Origin: Candidatus Gastranaerophilales bacterium
Lineage (GTDB): Bacteria > Cyanobacteriota > Vampirovibrionia > Gastranaerophilales > Gastranaerophilaceae
NCBI GenBank assembly: GCA_947625495.1
Contig: CANQOQ010000004.1
Span: 36,425 to 100,424 of the forward strand
Direction of reading: 5' to 3'
DNA: 64,000 bases
A program made the position numbers and the translations under genes. Under the pieces are notes generated by a model. It was not told the origin of the DNA. It saw only the letters and a program-made list of their open reading frames with translations, and searched no databases. This document shows positions 8,505-18,305 of this stretch, piece after piece (within the stretch, counting starts at the first letter, position 1; each line of letters begins with the position of its first letter).

Positions 8505-10991
8505 TTATTTAACTACTATATTAACCAGTTTTCCGGGGACTACAATCACTTTTACTATATCTTTGCCTTTTGTAAGTTCTTTTATCTTTTCACTGTTAAG
8601 GGCAGTCTTTTCAAGTTCTTCTTTTGTAGATTCCGCATCAACTTCTATTCTGTCTTTAACTTTTCCGTTTATCTGTGCAACAAGAGTTATTTTACTTGTT
8701 TTTGCCAAAGCTTCATCATATTTAGGCCATTCAAGTTTATGAACGGAACCTGTTCCGCCAAGACCTTCATAGATTTCTTCCGTCATATGAGGAAGTACGG
8801 GCGCCAATAACTTCAAGAAAGTTATTACTGCATAGCTGAATACGTTTTTATCCTCAGCCGTAAACTCTTTTTTGCTGTTCAGATAGTCATAAATAACATT
8901 TGTAAATTCACGGTACTTTGATATTACGGTATTAAACTGGAATTCGTTAGCGATATCTTGTGATATCTTCTTAATTGTCATATGAACTTCTCTTACAAGG
9001 TCATTATTTTCTCTTGTAAGTGAATTTACATCACCGAGTTTATAGTCAAGAATAATATCTTTTTGGTATTCGCTGTATATTTTCCAGAGTCTGTTTAAGA
9101 ACTTATAACAGCCTTCAACACCGGCATCTGACCAGTCAAAATCTCTGTTTGGAGGTGAATCCGAGAGTATAAACAATCTTGCTGTATCAGCCCCATAGTT
9201 AGCGAATATTTCATCAGGGTCTACGGTATTACCTTTTGATTTTGACATTTTTGAACCGTCTTTTAAAACCATACCTTGTGTTAAAAGGTTTTTAAACGGT
9301 TCATCTATATTTATAATACCTAAATCTCTAAGTGCTTTGGTAAAGAACCTTGAATAGAGAAGGTGTAAAATAGCGTGTTCTATACCGCCAACATACTGGT
9401 CAATAGGCGCCCAGTAGTGTAAGAGGTCTTTATCAAACGGAGCATCGTTGTTTCTTGCATCTATGTATCTGTAAAAATACCAGTTAGAACACATAAACGT
9501 ATCCATTGTATCTGTTTCTCTTTCAGCTTTGCCGCCGCATATAGGACAAGTTGTATACTTAAATGATTCTGATGTTTTAACGGGAGACATACCTTTTACG
9601 CTAAAATCGACGTCTTCCGGGAGAAGTACGGGAAGGTCTTTTTCATCAACGGGAACGGTTCCGCATTTTGGACAATATACAATAGGAATAGGCGTTCCCC
9701 AGTATCTTTGTCTTGAAATCAACCAGTCACGAAGTCTGAATTGAACTTTGGCTTCTCCGAATCCGCCTTTTACGGCTTTATCTATTATAACCTGTTTTGC
9801 TTTTTCATTTTCAAGTCCGTTGCAATCCGATGAATTAATAAGTACACCTTTATCGGTATATGCTTCTTTTAATTCAGCAGTAGGATTTTCAGGATTTTGA
9901 ATAACGATTTTAATCGGTAGATTATATTTTTTAGCAAAATCGAAGTCACGCTCATCGTGTGCAGGTACTGCCATAACAGCGCCTGTTCCGTATTCGGCAA
10001 GTGCATAATCAGCTGTCCAAATCGGGAATTCTTCACCGTTTAGAGGGTTTATTAAGTGAGTACCCAAAGGAACTCCGGTTTTAATTCTTTCGGTTGAAAG
10101 TCTTTCTATCTCAGACATTCTTCTTGCATTTTGTCTGTATGCTTCAACCGCTTCTTTATTTTCGGGGGTCGTTAATTTTTCAATATCTTTGTATTCAGGT
10201 GCAACAACCAAATATGTAATACCGTAAGCCGTATCGGGTCTTGTAGTGTAAACGGGAACTTCAAGCCCTTCGATTTCTTTTACCTTAAATCTTAAAATAG
10301 CACCGGTTGAGCGGTCAATCCAGTTTTTCTGCATTGTTTTTACGCTGTCAGGCCAGCCTTTTAATTTTTCTATATCGTCTAAAAGCTCTTGAGCGTAGTC
10401 GGTAATTTTTAAAAACCATTGAGAAAGATATTTCTTTTCTACTTCCCCGTCACATCTCCAGCATTTTCCGTCTATTACCTGCTCGTTAGCAAGAACGGTA
10501 GCGCAGTTTTTGCACCAGTTAACGGCAGCCTCTTTTTTATAAGCTAAGCCTTTTTTAAACATTTGAATAAAGAAATATTGAGTCCATTTGTAGTATTCGG
10601 GAAGGCAGGTGGTAACTTCTCTGTCCCAGTCTATCATCAGCCCCAGTTCTTTTAATTGCTTTTTCATATAAGCAATATTTTCAAGAGTCCATTTTTTAGG
10701 ATTTGCGCCATGTTGAATGGCAGCATTTTCTGCAGGCAGACCAAAACTGTCCCAGCCCATCGGATGAAGTACATTATACCCATTCATTCTCTTATAACGT
10801 GCTATTACATCTGATATGGTGTAATTTCTGACGTGTCCCATGTGAAGTTTGCCTGACGGGTATGGAAGCATAGAAAGAACATAATATTTTTCTTTGCTTT
10901 TGTCATTATATACTTTATTTATCTTTGTTTCATCCCAGCGGCTCTGCCATTTTTTCTCAATTTCCTGCGGAAAATATCTGTCTTTAATCAC
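8505..10991 (-). CDS. leuS: Leucyl-tRNA synthetase
   Basis: Class I aminoacyl-tRNA synthetase charging tRNA-Leu. The 828-residue product has the HIGH-type motif as HMGH near residue 52 (KLHMGHVRNYTISD) and the KMSKS loop near residue 590 (MSKSKGNTVDPDEIF). An editing CP1 insertion lies between (TTRPDTAYG; AVPAHDERDF) and a C-terminal anticodon-binding and tail region ends VVPGKLVNIVVK. Length fits the bacterial family. The stop codon lies just beyond the terminator stem shared with the MIP gene. The GT9 gene is upstream on the same strand. Confidence 0.97.
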   Translation of the reverse strand: MIKDRYFPQEIEKKWQSRWDETKINKVYNDKSKEKYYVLSMLPYPSGKLHMGHVRNYTISDVIARYKRMNGYNVLHPMGWDSFGLPAENAAIQHGANPKKWTLENIAYMKKQLKELGLMIDWDREVTTCLPEYYKWTQYFFIQMFKKGLAYKKEAAVNWCKNCATVLANEQVIDGKCWRCDGEVEKKYLSQWFLKITDYAQELLDDIEKLKGWPDSVKTMQKNWIDRSTGAILRFKVKEIEGLEVPVYTTRPDTAYGITYLVVAPEYKDIEKLTTPENKEAVEAYRQNARRMSEIERLSTERIKTGVPLGTHLINPLNGEEFPIWTADYALAEYGTGAVMAVPAHDERDFDFAKKYNLPIKIVIQNPENPTAELKEAYTDKGVLINSSDCNGLENEKAKQVIIDKAVKGGFGEAKVQFRLRDWLISRQRYWGTPIPIVYCPKCGTVPVDEKDLPVLLPEDVDFSVKGMSPVKTSESFKYTTCPICGGKAERETDTMDTFMCSNWYFYRYIDARNNDAPFDKDLLHYWAPIDQYVGGIEHAILHLLYSRFFTKALRDLGIINIDEPFKNLLTQGMVLKDGSKMSKSKGNTVDPDEIFANYGADTARLFILSDSPPNRDFDWSDAGVEGCYKFLNRLWKIYSEYQKDIILDYKLGDVNSLTRENNDLVREVHMTIKKISQDIANEFQFNTVISKYREFTNVIYDYLNSKKEFTAEDKNVFSYAVITFLKLLAPVLPHMTEEIYEGLGGTGSVHKLEWPKYDEALAKTSKITLVAQINGKVKDRIEVDAESTKEELEKTALNSEKIKELTKGKDIVKVIVVPGKLVNIVVK

Positions 10992-11054
10992 CGTTTTTCT
11001 CCTAATACCTACGTTAAAAATTATAATCTAAACATAAAAAAGAGAAAAATGTAA

Positions 11055-12044
11055 TTAAATATTCTCAAGAATCTTATTTAAATCAATGTTTAAACATTTA
11101 AGATTTGAGCAGGTAGTCCGGCGTTTTTCCCATAAACATGGGCGGCAATCGGAATTATTTGTTATTGCAATAAATTTTTCGGATTCGGGCAGTAGTTTAT
11201 TTTCATCCGTGGGTCCAAAGATTGCAATTGTTTTTGTATCAGTTGCAACACCTATGTGCATCGGAGCAGAATCAGAACATATAAGGACTTCGGATTTTTT
11301 TATCAGTTTTGCCAAGTCGTAAATATTTTTTGTTTTCCCGTACATATCAACAAAATTTGTTAAATCGGAATTTTTTAATTCTTCTCTTATTTTTAAAATA
11401 CATTCTTCATCATCAGGCCCGCCTGCCAATATAACCTTTTTGTTCTTTTCCAAAAGTTTTTTTATTAAATCAGCCCAAACTTCAGCCGGAAATATTTTAA
11501 TAATATTTTTTTGAACACTTATCCTGCTAACTCCCGGGTGAACTATAACGGTATTTTGCTCTCTTTTATTTTCTTCGACATTTATTTGAGGAAGTTCAAA
11601 CACACAGTTAACAACAGGTAAAACCAAATCAAAATACATATTTGCCGCATACTGATTTTTATTTAAATTAACTGCATTAGTTAGCAATATTTTACTTAAA
11701 TTTGATGTTTTATAACCGATTCTTGTTCTAATCCCCGTAAAAAAAAGTAAAACGGATATTAAAGGATTAGCCCCCGATGATATAACCAAATCATAACCGC
11801 CTGATAGTGCCTTAAAATATAATTTCAGCATTTCAAGATATTTATTTTTTGTTTTAATGTCAATACAAAAAAAGTTATCGATTAAAGTTGTCAAAGAAAC
11901 AAAACTCTTGCTTCTGCCCTCTAAACACAGAGTTATTTTACTTTCGGGGTATGTTTTTTTTAAACATTGAATAACAGGCATAAAAAGGATTTCATCACCT
12001 ATACCGCCAAAATTTATAAGAAGAATATTTTTAAAAGAATTCAT
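11055..12044 (-). CDS. Glycosyltransferase family 9 (heptosyltransferase-like)
   Basis: A 329-residue GT-B enzyme of the ADP-heptose:LPS heptosyltransferase family, which adds sugars to the lipopolysaccharide core at the cytoplasmic face. The N-terminal glycine loop ILLINFGGIGDEILFMPV is the acceptor-side signature. The C-terminal domain has VIVHPGVS, ILAGGPDDEE and the nucleotide-sugar block CSDSAPMHIGVATDT followed by AIFGPTDE. The tail carries the family's cysteine-rich end (CRPC...CSNLKC). Which sugar it transfers cannot be told. It sits two bases downstream of the 115-residue gene, so the two are likely coupled. Confidence 0.88.
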   Translation of the reverse strand: MNSFKNILLINFGGIGDEILFMPVIQCLKKTYPESKITLCLEGRSKSFVSLTTLIDNFFCIDIKTKNKYLEMLKLYFKALSGGYDLVISSGANPLISVLLFFTGIRTRIGYKTSNLSKILLTNAVNLNKNQYAANMYFDLVLPVVNCVFELPQINVEENKREQNTVIVHPGVSRISVQKNIIKIFPAEVWADLIKKLLEKNKKVILAGGPDDEECILKIREELKNSDLTNFVDMYGKTKNIYDLAKLIKKSEVLICSDSAPMHIGVATDTKTIAIFGPTDENKLLPESEKFIAITNNSDCRPCLWEKRRTTCSNLKCLNIDLNKILENI

Positions 12045-12046
12045 AA

Positions 12047-12394
12047 TTAAAACGGCTTTGTCTGATTTAATTTATTTCTTAATTCTCTAAAGCGTGCAAT
12101 ATCTTCCTGAGCTTTACTTGTTTCTCTAAATACAACCTGACTTGAAGGATGAACCATCATAATGCAGTCTATATGAATTTCAAGGAAATTGTATCTTCTT
12201 GGCGGCTGATTGGAATTTCTTGCGGTAATTTCCGCATTAGTAACGGCAAGAAATCGTTTTTCTTTATCATTTAAAAGGTCAGTTAGTTCTCTGTTTGTTT
12301 TTGTATACTTAGAAACATGTACCGTGCCTTTTATTTCATGGTCTGCCGTTAATATAATAACCTCTATAGGAACTGTATCTATTTCTTTTGCCAT
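12047..12394 (-). CDS. Small unknown cytosolic protein
   Basis: A 115-residue protein that I cannot assign. It is probably beta-rich in its first 90 residues (VEVIILTADHEIKGTVHV; FLEIHIDCIMMVHP) with a charged helical C-terminus. There is no signal or membrane segment. 'Protein with a small beta barrel' is only a guess. The GT9 start follows two bases after its stop, so co-translation is likely. A purine-rich AAAAAAGG precedes the ATG. Confidence 0.7.
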   Translation of the reverse strand: MAKEIDTVPIEVIILTADHEIKGTVHVSKYTKTNRELTDLLNDKEKRFLAVTNAEITARNSNQPPRRYNFLEIHIDCIMMVHPSSQVVFRETSKAQEDIARFRELRNKLNQTKPF

Positions 12395-12466
12395 TTTCCA
12401 CCTTTTTTAAAGCTCAACATATAGTTTGATTATAGTATAAATTTTTAATTATTACCAGTATTAAAA

Positions 12467-12540
12467 TGTGCCCGATGGGAGTTGAACCCACATCTAAAGA
12501 CTTCGGAGATCTTTGCTCTATCCTGTTAAGCTACGGACAC
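12467..12540 (-). tRNA. tRNA-Arg (anticodon CCG)
   Basis: The reverse complement folds as a 74-base tRNA. The acceptor stem is GTGTCCG against CGGGCAC, with discriminator A. The D-arm is followed by a CTCCGAA anticodon loop in an AAGAT/GTCTT-type stem, and the T-loop is TTCAACT. The anticodon CCG reads CGG. The 3' CCA is not encoded. Confidence 0.93.
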
Positions 12541-12567
12541 TTTTTCTTATTATACTATAAAGTCTTA

Positions 12568-13590
12568 TTATATTTTAAGCGCAGATGTTCCGTATTTTGG
12601 ATTTATATTATTTATTTTTCCGTAATCCGTATTATTAGCAGAACTTAATATATTATTCATATCCGAGAATACAGGACTATTGACAAGCGAATACAAATCA
12701 ATAGTATTTTTATCAGATTTCGTCTCTTTATCTTTTAACGAGAGAATTTTATTTAATACATTTAATCTTGGCTTTTTATTTTTTTTAATTTGTTTATCAT
12801 AAGTTTTGTTTGCCAGTTTATTTTTAAGCATAGGAGTAATAACAGAGCTTGCAAGAATAGTATAAGCGAGAGTAGCAATAATTGTCATACCCTCAAGCTG
12901 TCCTATAATTTCATCATAAGCACTTCCGTTATAAAAACCTTTAAATTTATTCTGTCTTATATTATCAAAATCAACTGCAATTTGTTTCATTGTAGCCATC
13001 GGAATTGCCTGATTTTTATCGGGAAGTCTGACGTTCGGATTTTTTTCGACAAAGTTAATCAACTTTTTAACAGACATCGGCAAATCCTGAATCTTTTTCA
13101 AACGATTTGTCAATTGCGCCGTCCAAGTACCTATTGTTTGTTTTAATGGCTTAATGTGACTTGTGTTATATAATTCTTCTTTGGCTGCACCAACAGTAGG
13201 AGTTATTGTATAAAGAAGATGTTCTCTTGCAGACTTTGTTGTCCATTGACCAGAGTAGAATTTCTTCTCAAGAAAATTTTTAAGCAAAAACGGAGGAACA
13301 ACCGTAAATAATAAATCCAAGCCAAATTCTTTATATTCTTGGGTTATTAAATAATCTTTATTTTCTCTGTTACTTTTTTTCAGTCCTCTTATTTGCGATA
13401 AATGGCTGGAAATTATTGATACGGAATTAAAAAGCAATAAAATAAAAGGCATATCATCGCTTTTTTTGAAAATAAGGTTTGCAACTTTATTACATGTTTT
13501 AAATAAGGCTGAACGGCTTAAATACTTATTCTGGAAATTATAAAGAGGTATTAATAATTTATCTTGAAGTATACTTTTAGGAGTCTTCAT
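12568..13590 (-). CDS. Unknown membrane-associated protein
   Basis: A 340-residue protein with no family I recognise. Hydrophobic segments occur around residues 45-60 (PFILLLFNSVSIISSHL), 90-105 (LLFTVVPPFLLKNF) and 235-255 (TIIATLAYTILASSVITPML). These alternate with lysine-rich soluble parts. It overlaps the preceding 240-residue gene by four bases (ATGA), so the two are translationally coupled and may form one complex. The style resembles the 185-residue membrane protein at 43.7 kb. Function unknown. Confidence 0.7.
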   Translation of the reverse strand: MKTPKSILQDKLLIPLYNFQNKYLSRSALFKTCNKVANLIFKKSDDMPFILLLFNSVSIISSHLSQIRGLKKSNRENKDYLITQEYKEFGLDLLFTVVPPFLLKNFLEKKFYSGQWTTKSAREHLLYTITPTVGAAKEELYNTSHIKPLKQTIGTWTAQLTNRLKKIQDLPMSVKKLINFVEKNPNVRLPDKNQAIPMATMKQIAVDFDNIRQNKFKGFYNGSAYDEIIGQLEGMTIIATLAYTILASSVITPMLKNKLANKTYDKQIKKNKKPRLNVLNKILSLKDKETKSDKNTIDLYSLVNSPVFSDMNNILSSANNTDYGKINNINPKYGTSALKI

Positions 13591-14309
13591 TGTTTAGACT
13601 CCTTATTCTCTGTTTTATCCGAGTTCTCTATAATTATATTAATTATATTTTTCAGTTTGCCGCCAATATGTTTAACAATTTTTGATTTTCGATTTATCCA
13701 GTCTGAGATTTTATTTTTTCTTGCCATTACAACATCGGATAAAGATATTATCCAAGATTTATTTTCTTTAACAACACCTGAAATTAAGTCCTGAAAATCA
13801 CTTGTCAGCGGAACATCAACTTTTGAATTAGAAAATAAAATCATAAATAAGACTGCAAATAACGTACCTAAAGTTTGACTGTATTGTTTTATTCTCAATT
13901 GCGCCATATCAGGATCGTATAATTTAATATTAACGATATCATCAGGTTTAAATAATCTGTTTAATAAATTATGTTTTTCTAAACCAATATAATGATTAGT
14001 CAATTTTAAAAAGAAAGCTCTTATGGTTACACCTGTAATTCCGCCAGCCATCGCTTTCGATGCCGATTTTATGGCTGAATCTACTTTTTTATCCTCTTTT
14101 GCATACTTTAAATCTATTAACGGCTGAAACATCAATGCAGAAACAGCCAGAAACAATTTTTGCTCCGGCGTATTAATATATTCTCCTGCCACTTTTCCAA
14201 TTTTGCCGAATATTTCAGGTATATATTTGGGATTTGCAGGAACACCTTTAAATGTCGGACTTGACTTTGATTGTCCGTCCTTATTTATGAAAGATGAACT
14301 TATTTTCAT
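13587..14309 (-). CDS. Unknown membrane protein with MKI...FKG N-terminus
   Basis: 240 residues, unrecognised. The N-terminus is MKISSSFINKDGQ followed at residues 18-22 by PTFKG, a motif shared with other proteins in this window. Two or three hydrophobic segments follow: LAVSALMFQPLI near 55, AGGITGVTIRAFF near 88 and LFAVLFMILF near 150. The tail is polar. It is coupled by an ATGA overlap to the 340-residue gene. It faces the divergent gene at 14465, whose product also starts MKISS and carries PSFKG. Confidence 0.72.
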   Translation of the reverse strand: MKISSSFINKDGQSKSSPTFKGVPANPKYIPEIFGKIGKVAGEYINTPEQKLFLAVSALMFQPLIDLKYAKEDKKVDSAIKSASKAMAGGITGVTIRAFFLKLTNHYIGLEKHNLLNRLFKPDDIVNIKLYDPDMAQLRIKQYSQTLGTLFAVLFMILFSNSKVDVPLTSDFQDLISGVVKENKSWIISLSDVVMARKNKISDWINRKSKIVKHIGGKLKNIINIIIENSDKTENKESKQ

Positions 14310-14464
14310 TGTATTGTTGCAGCCTTATTTTACAGGTTTATAAAAGTCATACATAAATTTTATTGACAAATTATTATAAATTGTTAATTTTTTTTTACAT
14401 CTTTACAACTTAAAAGCAAATTTTAAAATGTTCTTTTTTGAAGATAATATCTAAAGGAGTAAAT

Positions 14465-15325
14465 ATGAAAATTTCTTCTGTCTCAAATGTAGTGAATAAT
14501 CTTTCCCGAAATATAAAAAAACAATCTTTGCCTTCTTTTAAAGGAATATATGTTGAAGATATAGTAGATTTAGGCGATGTTGCAGAACATTGTTCTCCTG
14601 CAAAATTTTTAAAAAAAGACGCTCTGTTATTAAATGAAATAGCACAATATTATCCGAATCAGGATTGTTTTATAAGAAGAGGCTACGGTGGTATGCCAAG
14701 ACTTGAATATAGAGAGAGACCGCCGGTTGTCCAAAACTTTCAAGCCAATGTGTTCGGACAATATAATATTGATGTTAATCCAAAAGATAAAGACTATCCT
14801 TGTGTACCGCTATTATTATACGGAGAATCCACACTTAACCGTATGATAGGTATGACATCATACAGAAGTTTGAATCCTTCATTGGCATATACGGTAAAAG
14901 CAGGTTATGAACTCCATAAAAAACTTATAGAAAAGAAAAATCAAATTATGGGTGTTATAGGTCGTGGCGATGATGTTGACCTAGGTGAAGAAACATTAAC
15001 CGAAAAAGCACACAAAGCTATAGCCGATGTTGAAGAAGCCGTAAAAAGATATCTGCTGGAATCAGCCTATGTTGCTCTCTCTGATCCGGCTACTGCCAGC
15101 CAAATTTATGCTTCTAATTATCCTAAAGTACAAACAAGACTTGATGCGAAAAGAACTCTGGACTTAACTACAAGCACGGCAAAACAGCCTCAAAGTCAAC
15201 CTTCTGTTGACAATATTGATATATGTGAGCTTGCAATGAAAATGTATCCTGATTATCAGCAAAACAAAGAAGTAAACGAAAAACTTCATAAATATATGGA
15301 ATATCACGGATTAATAATTAAATAA
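14465..15325 (+). CDS. Unknown protein with MKISS...PSFKG N-terminus
   Basis: 286 residues from ATG 14465, chosen because AAAGGAG stands about 5 bases upstream; a longer frame from 14438 has no ribosome-binding site. The N-terminus MKISSVSNVVNNL leads to LPSFKG at residues 27-32, the lineage motif. The remainder is soluble and mixed helical, with no transmembrane segment. Function unknown. It is divergent from the 13587-14309 gene and ends next to rnpB, which lies on the other strand. Confidence 0.75.
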   Translation: MKISSVSNVVNNLSRNIKKQSLPSFKGIYVEDIVDLGDVAEHCSPAKFLKKDALLLNEIAQYYPNQDCFIRRGYGGMPRLEYRERPPVVQNFQANVFGQYNIDVNPKDKDYPCVPLLLYGESTLNRMIGMTSYRSLNPSLAYTVKAGYELHKKLIEKKNQIMGVIGRGDDVDLGEETLTEKAHKAIADVEEAVKRYLLESAYVALSDPATASQIYASNYPKVQTRLDAKRTLDLTTSTAKQPQSQPSVDNIDICELAMKMYPDYQQNKEVNEKLHKYMEYHGLIIK

Positions 15326-15661
15326 AAGAGAGCAGGTCATAAGCCGGATTCTGTTTCTAAACAATCATCTGTCTTGGATGCAGGTTACCCTGCACCTCCA
15401 GCGATTTTCAAAAGACGGCGGGTCACCTTAACCTTTTTTATCTTGCACCCGAACGGAGTTTACCCGGCGGATATTTCTCAATACCCCCTGTAGTCTTTTA
15501 CACTACCGTTGCACCTGAACCTTATATTATAAGGTTGTTTACTTTTCTGTGGCACTGGTCCTAAAGTCGCCTTCGGCGGATGTTATCCGTCGTTCTGCCC
15601 TTGGGTGTCCGGACTTTCCTCATTTAAGTTTTCTTAAACGCGATTGTTCGTCTGCTCTCTT
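15326..15661 (-). ncRNA. rnpB: RNase P RNA
   Basis: The minus strand carries the hallmark RNase P RNA blocks. A 5' GAGAGCAG pairs with a 3' CTGCTCTC to form helix P1. The conserved AGGAAAGTCCGGACACC lies near the 5' end and GGTAAACTCC in the middle. The 3' block is ACAGAATCCGGCTTATGACC. Length, about 336 bases, is normal for the bacterial A-type ribozyme that matures tRNA 5' ends. Confidence 0.96.
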
Positions 15662-15679
15662 TTTTATTATTACATAAAA

Positions 15680-16459
15680 TTACATTTCTTTAAATTTATC
15701 AGTTATTTCTTTCGGAAGTTTTATATTTTGAATTGACATCTGAAACTTTTTAATTTCCGCTAATTTTGCTTGTTCCTCTTCTAAATTACGCTTCGGACGT
15801 TTTATTTGTTTAAGCGTTCTTTCGAACTGCGACTCTGTTCTTCCTGTTACTATTTCCATTATAATATCATCAATATTATTCAAATTCAGTGAATATAACT
15901 CATTTAAGCTGTTTACCGATGTGCCGTACGGCAGTGAATATAACCATTCCACGGACATTTTATCTCGGTCGGATAATTTTACCTGTCCGTATTGGTGAGG
16001 AGTATACATAATATCATTTGTATTTGTAGAATGCCCTAATCCCAAAGCATGCCCGATTTCATGCAGTATTGTATGATATACTTCATTTTCATCCATATAT
16101 TTTCTGTGAATAATCCCATCAGATATTCCTATTGACACTTCGGCGGAATATAATCTTGACTGTTCATCATAGTTAAAAGAACAATTCCCTAATGATTTAC
16201 GATCTACTCTTCTCCACTCAACATTCATATTTGAGTCATAAAGATTATTTGTAATATTAAATGAGAATTTACCGCCTCCCGCCTTTTCCCATTCATTTAA
16301 TGCATCCATTACCATACGGGCATAATAGTATTTATCAGTATCATTCATTGAATAGAAACTGCAAGGAGCTATATATACATTAATCGGTATAAACTGTTCG
16401 GGCCATCTTATTAATCGCCCGTTTTTTAAATGCTGCTGTAAATATGTTAATCTGTGCAT
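15680..16459 (-). CDS. Matrixin-type zinc metalloprotease without a signal peptide
   Basis: 259 residues, metzincin peptidase of the M10A/matrixin type. The extended zinc motif HEIGHALGLGH is near residue 135, followed by the Met-turn candidate DIMYTPHQ. The region ahead (VMDALNEWEKAGGGKFSF, VSIGIS) fits the matrixin fold. A lysine-rich helical tail of about 70 residues follows the domain. Most relatives are secreted, but this N-terminus (MHRLTYLQQHLKNG) has no signal peptide. Its start codon directly follows the stop of the zinc-ribbon gene, so it belongs to a coupled four-gene set with two membrane glycosyltransferase-like genes. Substrate unknown. Confidence 0.87.
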   Translation of the reverse strand: MHRLTYLQQHLKNGRLIRWPEQFIPINVYIAPCSFYSMNDTDKYYYARMVMDALNEWEKAGGGKFSFNITNNLYDSNMNVEWRRVDRKSLGNCSFNYDEQSRLYSAEVSIGISDGIIHRKYMDENEVYHTILHEIGHALGLGHSTNTNDIMYTPHQYGQVKLSDRDKMSVEWLYSLPYGTSVNSLNELYSLNLNNIDDIIMEIVTGRTESQFERTLKQIKRPKRNLEEEQAKLAEIKKFQMSIQNIKLPKEITDKFKEM

Positions 16460-16780
16460 TTAGTTGTTTACTCTTTTTTCTTCCTGTTTAATAAATTCAC
16501 ACATTTCTTCAAGTCTTGTGTCTTCCATTGCCTTGATAAGTTCATCTGCGTTTTTAAATTTTCCTATTGCAAAACCAGTTTCAGCAAGTAATACACAATC
16601 ATTACAAAGTCTATATTTGCCGTATTGAATAGAACCTGCAAGAGGTTTCGTTTTTCCGCAGCAAGAGCATTCAAAGGTTTCATCCGCTAATGAAGCATCC
16701 TCTTCTATATCATCCAGCCTCATTTGCTCAACTACCTGCTGCATTTCTTCTATTATTTTTAATTGTTCCTCTTTATTCAT
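16460..16780 (-). CDS. Small zinc-ribbon protein
   Basis: 106 residues. A helical N-terminus (MNKEEQLKIIEEMQQVVEQM) is followed by a four-cysteine zinc-binding ribbon, CSCC near residue 38 and CNDC near residue 58, and a helical tail. The protein is not recognised beyond that. Its ATG overlaps the stop of the upstream GT-C-like gene as ATGA. Its own stop abuts the matrixin start, so it is translated together with both. It could be a chaperone, regulator or adaptor for this cassette, but that is inference. Confidence 0.75.
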   Translation of the reverse strand: MNKEEQLKIIEEMQQVVEQMRLDDIEEDASLADETFECSCCGKTKPLAGSIQYGKYRLCNDCVLLAETGFAIGKFKNADELIKAMEDTRLEEMCEFIKQEEKRVNN

Positions 16781-18303
16781 ATATTCCCGTTTTTTCTATA
16801 TACCCTATCATAATCCGATGATACTTCTTCTTCAATTTTATAATATTTATTTATAAAATTAAATATTTCACTTCCCCAGCCGTTTGAAAATGATGTTGTA
16901 TTATACCATGGGTATTTATTATTAAATATTATAATTATTTCGGGTGCATTGTTTTTTATTCTGTTTATTATTTTTTCATTTCCGAATATTTCGGTATTGG
17001 GAGGAATTAAGTAGTAAAGCATATTATCCGATTTCCTTTTAGTCAGGTAATTCAGCATTACTCCTTCAGGAAGAACCAAAACAGTATCATTCTTATCCGT
17101 ATTATTTATTATATAGTCAATTAAATAATTATATCTTTTTGCAAAATACTCATTATCCGTATATATTTTTTCTTTTGAATGTGTATTTATTACATTTTGC
17201 CTGATTGATTTAATTTTATTTATATCATTATTAAAATAAAAACCCGTAAAAATACAAAGAAAACATAATAATATGATATACAATTTTTTAAACGGATAAA
17301 CTAGAGCGCATATATTTATTAAAATAAGCGGAAGAAAGAATGTTCCGTACAATTCAAGAGATATTGCCCCTATACATTTTAATGAACATAATACGGTTGT
17401 AATGCTTAAAATAATAACGGCAATTTCTCTTTTTCTTATTATAAAAAGTAATATAACGGATAAATATCCCGTAAACAGAAATTTTATTGAAGAAGGTGAG
17501 TTAAATATATTTATAATACTCAATAAAGAGTTCTTAACTGAACCAACGGAAGGAATAAATCCCGTGTATGTATAAAAATATTTTACACTTTCACTATGCG
17601 AAAGATTTAATATATATTTTACAGATTGATTTAAATCATTTAAGCCTAAACCCTGAATTAATAATATAAATAATGATAATAACGGCATTGAAATTATTGA
17701 TATTATTGAATATACAAAATTTTTAATTCCTATTTTTTTATACAGGGCAATAAAAATAAGTACAAACAGAAATAGAATATATTCGTATTTAAAAGAAATA
17801 CTCAGTGAAAATAAGAAACAGGATAAAAAATAATATCTGATTTTTTCATTTTTTAAATATAAAACCAGCATAAGAAATGCCCATAAAAATGCACTCATTG
17901 CATATAAAAGAGAATATGAATAAGGCGTTATATAATTAGATATACCTGGATAAAATATACAACCGAATATTATAAGTGTACATAATAAAAGGGCGCAAAT
18001 TCTCTCCGTATATATTTTTGTAATTACATAAACTGCAATAAGAATAATGTATGAAGCAATAAATCCAATAATATTTAAATTATTAAATAACTTAAGAAAA
18101 AAAGCATTAACAATATACCCTAAAGGCGGATAGACATTAAAAATATCTTTATATAATATCTCACCCTGATTCATCTGCCACGGTATATATAATTCACGCC
18201 CGATATCGGAATTTATACCGTATGTACTGCCTTGAGAAAAACAATACATTAAAAGAAAAAGGATAAATAATATCGATAAAAATATAAAATCTTTTTTTTC
18301 CAT
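16777..18303 (-). CDS. Polytopic membrane protein, GT-C glycosyltransferase-like (copy 2)
   Basis: 508 residues with ten or more hydrophobic segments, resembling ArnT/PMT-type GT-C glycosyltransferases that use polyprenyl-phosphate sugars. Just after the first membrane helix is the acidic loop GRELYIPWQMNQG then LYKDIFNVYPPLGY, where GT-C enzymes keep a catalytic acid. A soluble C-terminal part carries NDTVLVLPEG and YYLIPPNTEIF. Both blocks recur in the next gene upstream, so this is a tandem paralogue. I chose ATG 18301-18303; the longer frame overlaps the upstream gene. Acceptor and sugar unknown. Confidence 0.78.
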   Translation of the reverse strand: MEKKDFIFLSILFILFLLMYCFSQGSTYGINSDIGRELYIPWQMNQGEILYKDIFNVYPPLGYIVNAFFLKLFNNLNIIGFIASYIILIAVYVITKIYTERICALLLCTLIIFGCIFYPGISNYITPYSYSLLYAMSAFLWAFLMLVLYLKNEKIRYYFLSCFLFSLSISFKYEYILFLFVLIFIALYKKIGIKNFVYSIISIISMPLLSLFILLIQGLGLNDLNQSVKYILNLSHSESVKYFYTYTGFIPSVGSVKNSLLSIINIFNSPSSIKFLFTGYLSVILLFIIRKREIAVIILSITTVLCSLKCIGAISLELYGTFFLPLILINICALVYPFKKLYIILLCFLCIFTGFYFNNDINKIKSIRQNVINTHSKEKIYTDNEYFAKRYNYLIDYIINNTDKNDTVLVLPEGVMLNYLTKRKSDNMLYYLIPPNTEIFGNEKIINRIKNNAPEIIIIFNNKYPWYNTTSFSNGWGSEIFNFINKYYKIEEEVSSDYDRVYRKNGNI

Positions 18304-18305
18304 AT

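Noticed and set aside
12466..12648. 60-codon plus-strand ORF starting MCPMGVEPTSKDFG
   Set aside because: Antisense translation of tRNA-Arg(CCG) followed by the antisense of a neighbouring gene.
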